Of a DNA stretch of 64,000 bases, positions 35,601 to 45,180 are shown piece by piece; position 1 is the stretch's first letter, and every line of letters begins with the position of its first letter. The stretch lies in NCBI GenBank assembly GCA_025526915.1, contig JAHLKH010000158.1:1-64000 (forward strand), in the 5' to 3' direction. The translations under genes and the position numbers were made by a program. The DNA comes from Entophlyctis helioformis (Eukaryota > Chytridiomycota > Chytridiomycetes > Chytridiales > Chytriomycetaceae). The notes beneath the pieces are model-generated. The model ran no database searches and was not told where the DNA came from. It saw only the letters and a list, made by a program, of their open reading frames with translations.

Positions 35601-38586
35601 CAATCCCCAGCTCAACAGCCTTGGCGTTGAACTGCGTGTTGGTGAATTCAGTGGCAGCCGCGATTCCTGGCAGGGAATGCAAGCAGAATCGTGCACAAAG
35701 ACAAAGAATGGCATGAGTGATGACAGATACAACAAAACAGGCGCGGCAACTCACCGTAGCCATGGCGGGCAAAGAAATCTGTATGAGAAAGTGAATGTAG
35801 CACTGGGCCTCCAGGCGGACTTGCCGGCTGGTCTCGGGGCAGTGAGTATGCACGCAGGGGAACGGCGGGCAGACGACTGCAAGAACGGGGGAAACCAGAG
35901 CGGCCAGTGCGGCCCGACAATGTCTGTCCGGTCACGTGGATCACGTGGATCACGTGACCGCGACCGAGCATCCGTTACACTCCCCCCAGCGTAGACAGCC
36001 ACTCATAAGAAAGAAGAGTGGATGAACAGCGACTAAGAGGATGCATGGGCGTTGCACACACAAGAAGCAGAGGTGTGGGCAACAATGGACGCGTAGGACA
36101 CAGGACGGGAAACCGTGCGCTCAGAGCAACAAGGAGAGAGAGAGAGATGGAGTGGATGGAAGGGGAAGAGATGGAGAGATGGATTGGATGGAAGGGGAAG
36201 AGATGGAGAGGTAGACAGATCGGGGCCGAGAGGGTGAACATGGTCAACAGACACATGAACAGGTGGACAAGCCGGATGGTGCGGCGATCAGGATGGAAAG
36301 GCGACAGCAGCTGCGAGATCGTGCCGGTGGTGACCGAGCTGACGTGCGTGGCCGTGTTGGTGTAAGCTGATCCGAATGTGGTCAGAGCCGTACGGTGTAG
36401 GGTGGCGGCTGATGGCTGGTCAGGGACGCAGTGTGGGTTCAAGTGGCGATCCAAAAGGGATCCCACCCCAGACTCCTCTCGCAAGAGGCACCAAGCATGG
36501 CCTGGATACCCGGTCCAGGAGCTGATGCTGAGCTACAGATGTGCAACGTGCTGGGGCCGGTGTCTGCAGGCTGTGGCCGATGGATGCTGATGCCGAGACC
36601 AATGGCGGCTGGGTGGCTGAGGCGGCTGATGCTGCCAAGGCCGAGGTGATGAACGCGCCCGTCGATGAGAACATCGTGCTGCAGAAGCAGCGAGGCACAA
36701 GCCGATCCAGTGGTGGTTGATATGGCGGACAATGCAGCTGCGGCAGATGCAGGCCGTGCCGTGCTGACGCAAATGCCGATACTGACGTGCTGATCCAGAT
36801 GTGGTCAGGACTGATCGGCGTGGTTGTGGCGGCTGACGAAAGTTGCAGCGGTGCAGTTGAGGGTGTAAGTGGTGATCGGCTGTGGATCCCGCCCCAACTC
36901 CTCTCACAGGAGGCACAGAGCATGCCTGGAGACAATGTCCAGAAGCAGATGCGGCGACAAGCAGGTGGAGCTGATGCTGGCGAGCGAGCTGATGCCGGCA
37001 GATATCGAACCATGCGACGGAAGGCGAGTGTGAGGCGGCTGTAAAGAGGCATCGGATGCCAGAGCCGGTGGGTGGATGACGACACAGCCCACTGCCAGCT
37101 GCAGACCAAGACGCATGAAAAAAAAGTGCGCTGGTGCACAGCGGCAAGTGTCGACAAGCGGATGCCACGAGAGCACAGGAGCGTTGAGACAAAGACGTCC
37201 AGTGTGCGAGACTCGAGGCGCAACTCCGCAGGGCCTGGGTGGCAAGACTGCCGACCACCAGCAGGCCCTGGTTCCAGCCGAGGCAGCAGAGGCGGCGAGG
37301 ATGTCCAGCCAAGCTCACCAATGCTGCCCCGACCGAAAAAAAAGTTGGGTTCTTGCTGTAGTACTGGGCCGCCAGACGGACTTGCCGGCTGGTCTCGGGG
37401 CAGTGAGTATGCACGCAGGGGAACGGCGGGCAGACGACTACTTCATTGGGAGGCAGCACAGACCTGGTCTCGGGGCAGTGAGTATGCACGCAGGGGAACG
37501 GCGGGCAGACGACTGCAAGAACGGGGGAAACCAGAGCGGCCAGTGCGGCCCGACAATGTCTGTCCGGTCACGTGGATCACGTGGATCACGTGACCGCGAC
37601 CGAGCATCCGTTACAGTGAAGCAATCAGCTTGCACACACCACGAAAATCCCACACACCAAAGGCGGATGCCATGGTGGCAATCCCACCATGGTTGTAGGA
37701 TCGCATTGGCGCGATCCACCCATGCTGCATGTGTGTCAAAATGACAGCACAATGCCCAGCAGCATGGGCAACCAGATCTGAATCATTTCCAACAACAAGC
37801 ATTGGCTTTTGACTGCCACTCAATGCATACTGTGAGCCATCAACTAGAACAGAAGAACGCCATGACGATCTCTTACCTTGACTTGCAAACATGGCGGGCG
37901 ATGCAACAGTCTGCCTCGTAGTTGCAATGGCAGACCGTGAATCCATCCATCGATCGAGCCAGCTCCTTGAGTGCCTCAAAGATATGCTTCTTGTCGACGT
38001 TGGTCAGGCAGAAGAACCTCTTGAGGGCGTGTTTCTCTTCCCTGATCGCCAGAAGCAGAAGGTGGTTAGTATGGCAGCCACACAATTCAGAGCAGCGACC
38101 TTACTTGGTCATCAACCCCGCCTGCTTGTATTCTTGACGCTGGTAGATGTGCTGCTGGACTGTGGCGGCTGCTTTGAGCATCTTGAGTGTGCGGCTGTTG
38201 TGGACCAGCTTGACCTCCGAGTCGCTGAGACGCCCGTCAACATGGAACCAGACGTCGTGGCCATTGCCAAGCGACGCCATGAAGACCTCCAAGGCCGGCT
38301 GGATAATGGCCTTCCAGGCGGCCTTGGAGTCTGGCTGAGTGACGGCTGCTGTTGCAACCAAGGCTGAAAAGAAAAGGCTGAGAAAGTCGACGTGCAGCAT
38401 GCTGCTGATGAAGCTGCTGGCGGCTGTTGCTGTTGCGGCTGTTGCTGTTGCTGTTGTTGCGGCTTGATGTTGCGGCAGTGTGCTATGGAGCACAACCTGC
38501 ACGACCTGGCCCAGGGCCCAGGCAGCGGTGTGGACAAGGACGGCACCGTGCGTCTCGGCCACTTTCAGCAGGCCTACAAAAGTCAT
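29619..38586 (-). CDS. XPG/FEN1-like plus Fanzor (eukaryotic TnpB-like) nuclease gene, interrupted by an LTR element
   Basis: Inferred exons: 38586-38105, 38041-37877, 37812-37616 plus 35790-35755 (split by the insertion), 35666-35488, 35407-35277, 35192-34832, 34733-34332, 34259-34146, 34064-33910, 33846-33603, 33538-31783, 31718-31329, 31265-31224, 31147-31056, 30978-30746, 30674-30524, 30421-30161, 30086-29619. All phases agree, giving about 1,952 residues. The N-terminal part has XPG-type acidic motifs: SMLHVDFLSLFF, VWFHVDGRLSDSEVK, CNYEADCCIARH and LVVGNDSDLVAH. The middle is coiled/charged with an Asp/Glu/His-rich stretch. The C-terminus is Fanzor: RuvC-I Asp near 1617 (VSFDWGQRYLYGAS), WAFGIDFTGQGG, and a zinc ribbon LTSQMCPQC...YECIPC followed by HRDVLGATNI (RuvC-III Asp near 1840). 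Exons 4, 5 and 13 have the least certain borders. It could also be two adjacent genes. Confidence 0.6.
35796..35979 (-). repeat. Left LTR (184 bp)
   Basis: It is bounded by TGTAG and TTACA and lies next to the inner purine run. It holds three CACGTG E-boxes spaced nine bases apart near the TTACA end (about 35935-35957), a possible promoter cluster. It differs from the right LTR at three positions in the first 22 bases and lacks that copy's 75-bp insertion. Confidence 0.8.
37357..37615 (-). repeat. Right LTR (259 bp) with internal duplication
   Basis: This is the same repeat as at 35796-35979, but with an extra 75 bp: a 51-bp block (CTGGTCTCGGGGCAGTGAG onward) is duplicated with a 24-bp linker. 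The three E-boxes are retained at about 37570-37594. Near identity to the other LTR outside this block points to a recent insertion. Confidence 0.8.
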
Positions 38587-38920
38587 GTTGGTGCTGCTGC
38601 TGCTGTGTGGTGCTGGTGTGTGGTGCTGTGTGGTGCTGCGTACTGGTACATGCTGCTGCTGCGTCTGTATCTGTGTTTACGAGAAAAGAATTGGAGCGTC
38701 TGGCGGAGTTGAACTTTTCATTGCATGAAAACAGAGAGCGAGTGGATAGAGAGCGAGCAGTCTGGCACTCGCCGTCCCCTGCCCAACAGCCATCAAGGGA
38801 GCAGCAAGCACAGCCAACAGCCAGGCGTTCAAGATGCGGTCCTGTGTTGCTGGCACAGTCATTGATGTGATGCCACCCAGTGCGCAGCTTGACATGCACT
38901 GTGCAGCATCACTCTGTGTG
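38587..38920. other. Upstream region of the XPG-Fanzor gene
   Basis: The 334 bp contain GTGCTG-type repeats (38588-38650) and no supported gene. The minus-strand gene's promoter would lie here if its ATG is correctly placed at 38586. Confidence 0.35.
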
Positions 38921-39916
38921 TCAAATGAGCCGCATTGCAGCGAGCCTCTCTCCGAGTAGCGTCTTCTCAGTCAATGTCCCATTGCATCCAGCAATCGTCC
39001 TGATATGCATCTGCCATGTGACCCAGTGCGATGCAGTTGGTGTTACCTGACTGGCCAGCTGGTCCGTGGGCGGGTTGGCCGTTGACGCACTGCCTGCTTC
39101 GCCCCTCTGCTCTGGATTGTCCTTGTCAACAAACACAGTGCATGCAAGACTGTGATCGTCAGGGTCTTCGCCATCATCGTCGTTGTGGTTGTTGAATGAA
39201 TCGAGAGTGCTTGGTCTGTCTGGCCACTCCAGTTGCTGCTCAGTGGATCGCATCCAAGATGCCATCGCACCAAGTGCAATGTAGCCAGACACGCCTGCCA
39301 GCACTCGCGTCCTCCTCACCAATCTCGTCTGGATCAGTGTCATTGAGTGTGCTGGTCGTCGAGTTTGCTGTCACTGTCGAGTTTGGCGTCCAAGTCGGCA
39401 TGCCAATCCAGCTGTCCAGCAAGCAGTTCGTGCAGCCAACTCCAAGGATCGGCCCATTGAGCACGTCTCAGTGGCTGCTCATCTGCTGCTGCTGCATCCC
39501 ATGTCGCAGTCGGAAAGCACCAGGCAGCTCGGCCCTGCGATGCCAATGCTCTCGCTGTCCTCTTGAACAACAACCAGATCGCCCTGTTCACGGCCGTCTT
39601 GCCAACGTCTCTTGCTGTTTGGACCCATCAGACATGCACACAGTCAGTGCCAAGACAACACAGACACGGCCGTCAGACTGCTGTGCCATCGTTGACGGGC
39701 AATGGAGCATGCCTGGACAGACAGCGAGTCAACGCACCTGCTTGCCTGTCTGCAGCCTGCCTTCTGTCCGCCCGCCTTGTTGGGCATGCCTCTCAGACGG
39801 CCACGACCACGCTGCTCTGCTGGACGGCCCGCTCGACGGCCTGCTGCATGCCACCTTGAGCAGTGAGCCTCGCCGTCTCCCCTGAAGGACTCGTCCAGCA
39901 AGCGAGCGCTGTCCCA
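38921..39916 (-). CDS. Possible multi-exon gene of unknown function
   Basis: Several minus-strand segments look coding but cannot be chained with confidence. There is an ATG at 39916 (MGQRSLAGRVLQGRRRG then a GTGGCA donor). A segment near 39600-39470 reads REQGDLVVVQEDSESIGIAG in one frame and AIWLLFKRTARALASQGRAA in another. Another near 39350-39310 reads STLNDTDPDEIGEEDASAG. The last runs 39270-38921 (MRSTEQQLEWPDRPSTLDSF, then an acidic stretch), ending in TGA. I do not recognise a domain. It would be transcribed divergently from the FHA-domain gene and lie head-to-tail with the XPG-Fanzor gene. It may be a small host protein or part of the mobile locus. Confidence 0.3.
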
Positions 39917-40162
39917 TATCCGTGCTGTCGCCTGCGTCGCTGTCGTCGTTGTCGTTTGGCTCGTTGTTGTTTGTGTGCAGTTGGGCGGCAAGTGCAGCAG
40001 CGTCTGGCGCGTTGCTGCTGGACTCGTATCGCGCAGTGTCAGCACCGCGCAAGGGCTCTCTAGATCGGCCAATCACAGCGATTCCACCAAGAACAACCAA
40101 TCAGGAATATTCCACCAGGGGTAATGGTATGAGAAGTGGAGAACAGGGCCCCGATCTCGCAA
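39917..40162. promoter_or_regulatory. Promoter region of the FHA/HMG gene with CCAAT boxes
   Basis: Two CCAAT motifs lie at 40069-40073 and 40097-40101, about 60-95 bp before the ATG at 40163. The region is probably shared with the possible minus-strand gene on the left. Confidence 0.4.
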
Positions 40163-41673
40163 ATGCACGTCCACGCTCAGCTTCTGTTCGAAGGCAACAC
40201 ATCCGTCGACCTGTCCGGCTTCCTCGCACAGGGCGACCTGGTCATTGGGCGGTGCAGCGTCTTGCTCCGCATCCCCAACAACCTCCAAGTCAGCCGCAAA
40301 CAGGTTGTGCTGCGGATAGACCCAACCACCAGCCGTCTGCTCGTGACTCGGGTCCGTTGGTCTGTTCACCTGTCGCCTGCTCTGCCGGGTCGGTTGTCGA
40401 GCCAACAGACACTCGTGCTGATGCCCTGCCGCATGGACAGATGGGGACCAATCCTTCGCAACTCAACGGCATGGACCTCGACAAGGAGCGGTCGGCATGC
40501 ATCACAGACGGCGATGTGCTCAGCCTTCTGGCCGGCCAGTTCAAGATCAAGTTCACAATCGCTCGTTCGGAGCTGTCGCACTCGCCTTCCCTTGGACGAT
40601 CGCTCTCGGTGTCTCTGTCGACCCAAGATCACGGCCAGGAACTCCCGTCCAACTTGCCATCGGTACCGTTGGCACAGCCGCCGCCAATGTCCAAATCCGA
40701 GCGTATTGACGACGAGTCCAGCACAGACCTGCCGCTGCCCGATCCGCGTAGGGCCGCAAGCCTCGGATTCGCATCGTCAGAGGATGGCAGAAACGCACTC
40801 GAGATGCCACAGCCATTGTCACCAGAAGCGGCATCGTCCAGTTTGGCCGTATCATCACAGCCCATCCGCATTCCTGCAAGATCGACCCGCGCACCGCTTC
40901 TCCAGTCGCTCAGTCTGTCTGCATCCTTGGACTCTCATCAAGAAACTGGCGTGCAGCAATTGTCCCAGCAAGATCAGCCGCAGCCGTCGCCATTGGAAGC
41001 CTTTGATATGAAGCACACGCTGGCCTTTCTTCGCGGCGTCGAGCAATCTCTTGGTCTTGAACCTGCCAGCCATCCGCCCTCATTGCACTCGCTGCCCGCA
41101 CATCGCGCGTCCCGTCGCAACAGCCAGGCCGATGTACAGAACAAGAATGACTGTGATGATGTGGATGCACTTGGTGATACCGGTCGTGATGTTGGAAGCG
41201 ACGATGGTGATGGAGCAGAATCGGTCGTGTCGCACGAGTCGGCGTTGGTGCACGGATCAGACTCGGATGAGCCAGCCGAGCCGACAGAGCCTGCAGGGAC
41301 AGCAGTCATGCAGTTTGCCAAACAGGCTGCAAAGGATCTTGACCTCATCTTACGGCCACGCATCAAGCCCGGAATGGCATCCACGGCTGCAGCTGCCCGA
41401 AAACGGAAGGCGGACACAAAGGATTCGGGATTGGCAGTCAAGGGCATCTCGAGCAAAGAGAAATATCCTCGGAAAGCGACGGCGTATGGGATGTTTGCCA
41501 GCGAGATGCGCCAGCAGATTCGTGCCAAGCAGCCTGGCTTGGCGTCTGCAGATGTGACGCGCTCCATCAAGGGCATGTTCACCAAGCTGTCTCCCGACAG
41601 TCTAAAGGTGACCGTTCTGCGTCCACGGCTCGTGTCAGACGTCTGGCGTGGAACTTACACATGGCCCCAATGA
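40163..41673 (+). CDS. FHA-domain and HMG-box nuclear protein
   Basis: Two exons (40163-40351 and 40441-41673) encode about 473 residues. The first exon and the start of the second form an FHA-like fold: DLVIGRCSVLLRIPNNLQVSRKQVVL, RLLVTRMGTNPSQLNG and ITDGDVLSLLAGQFKIKF. The GTNPSQLNG stretch resembles the FHA domains of PNK/aprataxin/APLF-type DNA-repair proteins, which bind phosphothreonine. A Ser/Pro-rich linker follows. The C-terminus has an HMG-box-like segment (KEKYPRKATAYGMFASEMRQQI, then ADVTRSIKGMFTKLSPDSLK). This suggests a chromatin or DNA-damage role. The donor is GTCCGT and the acceptor GGACAG. A start codon upstream of 40163 was not found in frame. Confidence 0.7.
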
Positions 41674-41984
41674 TGCAGATGTGGGCGACTCGGGCAGCTG
41701 AGCACAACAGCAGCACACAGCAAACCATGGCCCTGGCGTCAGGGTTATCAGAGTCGGCAGGGTCAGGCAGCGATGCGACTGATCGTAAACCGCCACTCGT
41801 CAAACGACAGAGGCACACAAGGTCTGCACTGGCAGGACAAACACAAGGACACATTTGGGCACACGCCATGGCGTCTCTTCTCATGGACCTGAACACATCG
41901 GCTGCTTCTTCACCGCCGCCTGCATGCTTTGAATCGGATGTGAATGAAGAGCCGGGATAGATCATGCCACAACAGGTGCGGATG

Positions 41985-42779
41985 GACGGTTGGCGAGCTT
42001 TTCGTCCACGCCCGGCCTGCCCGACGGCGACCCAGACAGCAAGCCCCGCCTCAAGGCATACGGCCTGGCCGTCACGCTCAAGTCTGCCAGCAAGTGCGAT
42101 ACGGCTGCCATCTACACTGCGTTCCAGATGCAGAAGACAGCCAATATCATACGAGATCCGGTCTTTGACCCGCGACGCTCGGAAGGTGCACGGTTCCTGA
42201 TGCTTGCACGCGTGGGCGGCATCTACACGGCTCGCCGCGCCATCAACGCCAACCTGCTCGACCCAGCCCACCCGTTTGGTGACGGTTCATGCTGCATCAT
42301 GTGCGGCGAGGATCTGGGAAGCACGCTGGAGATTGCGCACTTTGCGCTCGAGTGCACAGAGGAGCGGATCGTGGCTATCCGCACAGCGCACGGGCAGCGT
42401 GGCTTGGACGCACGGTTCGCAGCAGCGCGCGCCATTGCAACGCACGAGAATGTGGGACACCCACAGATACGCGGCGATCTTGTACATATTGTTTCTGACG
42501 TGGTAAACTTGATGTGGGGGTTAGTCCTTGGCGGGACGTGGGGCGAAGCATTTAATGCGGAGCAGATGCGGAATTTCGAGGGCGATGGGTTGGCTATGGT
42601 GGGTTTTGCGGACTTCCTGCAAGCGTCTATTTGGGTGTACCGGTCTGAGCTCTGGGCACACAAACGGCGCGCTGTAGGGTAAGGGTACCTGTGGGATTTG
42701 CCAACGAGCCTATGCCATCACTGGTGGGGCATGCTATGCGAGCATTTGGAATGAAGCTTTCTTATCCATCAAAAAAAAA
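41985..42779 (+). mobile_element. Non-LTR retrotransposon 3' tail (LINE ORF2 C-terminus and poly(A))
   Basis: An open frame to 42684 encodes about 230 residues without an RT domain. It contains LARVGGIYTARRAINANLLD, then CIMCGEDLGSTLEIAHFALEC, a CCHC-type zinc-finger pattern (C-x2-C...H-x4-C) like those at the C-terminus of LINE ORF2 proteins. About 85 bp after the stop there is a run of nine A (42771-42779), consistent with a retrotransposed 3' end. Shorter, damaged copies of the same tail occur at 49425-49660 and 57330-57665. The fragment is 5'-truncated. Family assignment is inferred from pattern and context. Confidence 0.6.
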
Positions 42780-42879
42780 GGCGAGCTTTTCGTAGTGTGT
42801 GTGTGTGGTTGGTGATCCATCGGTTTGTGACAGTCGTGTACTTTTTGCAACTGGGGAGTTTTGAGGAACAAGAGGGGAA

Positions 42880-42952
42880 GCTTCCGTGGCGCAATGGCTA
42901 GCGCGTAACGCTGTTAACGTTAAGGTTGGTGGTTCGAGCCCACCCGGGAGCG
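42880..42952 (+). tRNA. tRNA-Asn (anticodon GTT)
   Basis: The 73-nt sequence folds as a standard cloverleaf. The acceptor stem is GCTTCCG/CGGGAGC with discriminator G. The D arm is GCGC...GCGC, the anticodon arm TAACG-CTGTTAA-CGTTA with anticodon GTT, and the T arm GGTGG-TTCGAGC-CCACC. There is no intron. Box B (GGTTCGAGCCC) is intact, and a TTTT Pol III terminator follows at 42957-42960. The CCA end is not encoded, as expected in a eukaryote. Confidence 0.95.
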
Positions 42953-43108
42953 TCTCTTTTGCCCGTCTTGCTTTCCATTTTGCACATCACGACTGTCTGC
43001 CTGTCTGGCTGCCTGCCTGGCTGCCTGCCCTTCTCTTTTGCCACAATCACACCATGCCAAGGCTCTTGCTTCATTCCGTTGCTCACTCCGACTGCCGTCC
43101 GCTGCTGG

Positions 43109-44989
43109 TCACTTGCCAAACGACCGTGGGTCAAGGCACATGCCAAGCTCAATGCCCGGATGCACCGCTCGGAACTGCTGCGTCAGCTCATCCACCATCC
43201 ACGACATCCCCGTGCCGCCATAGTACGACGCAATCGCGTCCGTCTTCTTGCAAAAGTCCAGATCCGCCAGCCGGATGCTCTTGAGCGTCGGCCGTTGCAA
43301 GGGCAGCGCCAGAAGGTCGCACTCGGAAATGACCCGGTCGCTCAGGTAGTGGTCGCTCGTGCCGCCGCAAATGCGCAGCACCTGCAGACTGTCGAGGTGC
43401 TCGACAATGCGCAGGATCGCGTCCATGTCCATGCCGGCCCGTGTGCTGAGCGTCAGTGTGATCTCTTTGAGACGCGACAGTCCTGATGGGTCTTGGTTGG
43501 CGTCTGGCGCTGTGGCTGCTGCATGCGGTGTGCGTTCGGCTGGTGGCGTCGAGACTGCCAGACTGTGCATCTGCTCAACCAAGCGTCCGTCGATGGATGC
43601 ATGCTGCTCGTGTTGCTGGCTGCCAGACACGCTGCTCGTGTGGCCATCTTGCACAGGCAAACCGCCAATCCCACTGCCACCGTCAATCCCACTGCCACCA
43701 CCAACCACGTCGGCTCCAACCACGTCGGCTTCAGGCACAGCTGCCACCACCATGCTTGGCACATACGCCGCTGGAGTCACGTTGCTCAGTTTCCAAATGT
43801 GCAGCGACTCGAGATGCCTGCACTCTTGCAGCAGATCGCGGATCCCCTCGTCTGTGATCTGCTGTCCCGTGCCTGGCTCGACAAGCCGCTGGTACCGACT
43901 GCGCTGCGACATGTCCGTCAGGAACGCCGTGATGGAAGCGAGCCGCGGACACGCTCTTGCAATCGTCCGCAGCCCTTCGTTGGACATCTCGGCCCACGAC
44001 AGACTGAGGCGTGCGAGACGGCGGCAATGGCCAGCAGTTCCGACGGTCGAGACGAGCGGCGACACTTGCGATGCGTGCTGTGTGGACGGCTCCTTGGGCG
44101 ATGCGTCTTGCAGCAATGGCAGTGTGGACGGCAATGGCGACGGTGGAAGTGGCGCTGCAAAACACTGGCGCACAAAGTCGTCGGTCACGCGCATGCGCAG
44201 ATCCAGGCTCACAAGCCGCGACAAGGCACGGCCCCACGGCAGCAGTGCAAAGTTGTCGCAGAAGAACTGCAGCCGCAGCGACCGCAAGTTTGTGCAGCTG
44301 CTCATCAGGATGAACAGCGCATGCTGGAGCGAGTATCGCGCAAACACGGCCGGCACGGCCAGCAGAGCGTCTGGCGCTGTCGGTGCCGTCGCACAAGTGT
44401 CTGGTGGGATGGCAGCCTGTTCAGTAAGACCGCTCTGACTGCAGCACGCTTGTGTCGCGGTGATGTCGCCAATGCCCGAGTCCAAACGCACAAGGTCAGA
44501 TGGCGATGGCGATGACGATGGCGATGACTGTGCAGCTGCATCTGTGCCATGTGTGTCTCCTGCGCCAAGATCGCTGCCTGTGGTGCGATCGGTGTTGAGG
44601 AGTTGCAGATGCTGCACTTGGCTGCTGCCATCCACTTCGTCGACCTCGCCATCCTCGCCGCCAACAAACAGCCACACGTCGTCAACGTGAAGCACAAAGT
44701 CCAAGTATGTGGTGCGGCGCAGAGCATAGAGAGTGTCGCTGTCTGGCTGCTGTGTTGCCGGTGGCAGCGGCAGTGGGAGCGGCAGAACACGGCGTCTGTT
44801 GAGCAGCGCGTGGATGAATGCAAGCCACGCTGCTCTGCGGACGGTTGGGCCGATGCGCGGTGCGGCCCACAGACGGGCAATGGACGCGCTGAAGCACGCG
44901 CGGTTGACGAGCGCCAGAGCACGCAGATGGGACGGCTTGTCAAGGAAGCGCGCAATGAGCGAGAGCAGCTCGACTGGCAGACGGCGCAT
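43109..44989 (-). CDS. F-box/LRR-like protein (left-arm copy)
   Basis: A single-exon gene of 626 residues. The N-terminus is a clear F-box: MRRLPVELLSLIARFLDKPS followed by LRALALVNRACFSASIARLW, which would bind Skp1 in an SCF ubiquitin ligase. Downstream segments repeat an LRR-like pattern of the AMN1/FBXL kind (LRSLRLQFFCDNF, LVSLDLRMRVTDDFVRQCF, LARLSLSWAEMSNEGLRTI, ESLHIWKLSNV, LQVLRICGGTS). Long Ser/Pro/Gln-rich stretches separate them. The target is unknown. It is identical to the right-arm copy except at residue 513, Thr here and Met there. Its start lies about 190 bp from the divergent phosphatase gene. Confidence 0.8.
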   Translation of the reverse strand: MRRLPVELLSLIARFLDKPSHLRALALVNRACFSASIARLWAAPRIGPTVRRAAWLAFIHALLNRRRVLPLPLPLPPATQQPDSDTLYALRRTTYLDFVLHVDDVWLFVGGEDGEVDEVDGSSQVQHLQLLNTDRTTGSDLGAGDTHGTDAAAQSSPSSSPSPSDLVRLDSGIGDITATQACCSQSGLTEQAAIPPDTCATAPTAPDALLAVPAVFARYSLQHALFILMSSCTNLRSLRLQFFCDNFALLPWGRALSRLVSLDLRMRVTDDFVRQCFAAPLPPSPLPSTLPLLQDASPKEPSTQHASQVSPLVSTVGTAGHCRRLARLSLSWAEMSNEGLRTIARACPRLASITAFLTDMSQRSRYQRLVEPGTGQQITDEGIRDLLQECRHLESLHIWKLSNVTPAAYVPSMVVAAVPEADVVGADVVGGGSGIDGGSGIGGLPVQDGHTSSVSGSQQHEQHASIDGRLVEQMHSLAVSTPPAERTPHAAATAPDANQDPSGLSRLKEITLTLSTRAGMDMDAILRIVEHLDSLQVLRICGGTSDHYLSDRVISECDLLALPLQRPTLKSIRLADLDFCKKTDAIASYYGGTGMSWMVDELTQQFRAVHPGIELGMCLDPRSFGK

Positions 44990-45180
44990 CTATCTGAGGC
45001 GTTGTGTGATGTGTTGCTGTGCGTGTGTGCGTGTGTCGCTGTGCCTTGTTGATGCAAGCAGGAAGAGCAGCCGCGACTGGCCGCTGCGGAAGTTTCGCGG
45101 CAAGTGGCGCGCCTCGTGACTCACAGGCAGCAGCAGGCAGCGGCGCGTGTGTGGCCGCGGCTGGCGGGCTTGTCCACGCA
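44990..45180. promoter_or_regulatory. Short bidirectional promoter (left arm)
   Basis: The 191 bp lie between the divergent F-box/LRR and phosphatase start codons and include a GTGTGTGTGC-type repeat near 45013-45040. An identical copy lies at 61915-62105. If the phosphatase start is the later ATG at 45250, the region is 69 bp longer. Confidence 0.35.

Larger units (their letters stand above)
35796..37615 (-). mobile_element. Non-autonomous LTR element (TRIM/LARD-like) inserted in an exon
   Basis: The element begins TGTAG and ends TTACA and is bounded by the 5-bp direct repeat GTGAA (35791-35795 and 37616-37620). Both ends carry matching terminal repeats. The 1.38-kb interior contains no gag, protease, RT or integrase motif, so it must be mobilised in trans. 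A purine run (read on the minus strand as CTGGGGGGAG) touches the inner edge of the left repeat, which suggests a minus-strand orientation, the same as the host gene. No clear tRNA primer site (TGG) follows the other repeat. Internal tandem and dispersed duplications occur at about 36148-36215 and between about 36366-36505 and 36791-36930. Confidence 0.8.

Noticed and set aside
36800..37100. Possible second tRNA or structured RNA in the LTR element
   Set aside because: No cloverleaf or box A/B pair could be found; only the Asn tRNA at 42880 folds properly.
36420..37489. Minus-strand open frames inside the LTR element
   Set aside because: They show no gag, protease, RT or integrase motif, and their Cys/Ser/His-rich composition looks like chance frames in GC-rich repeats.
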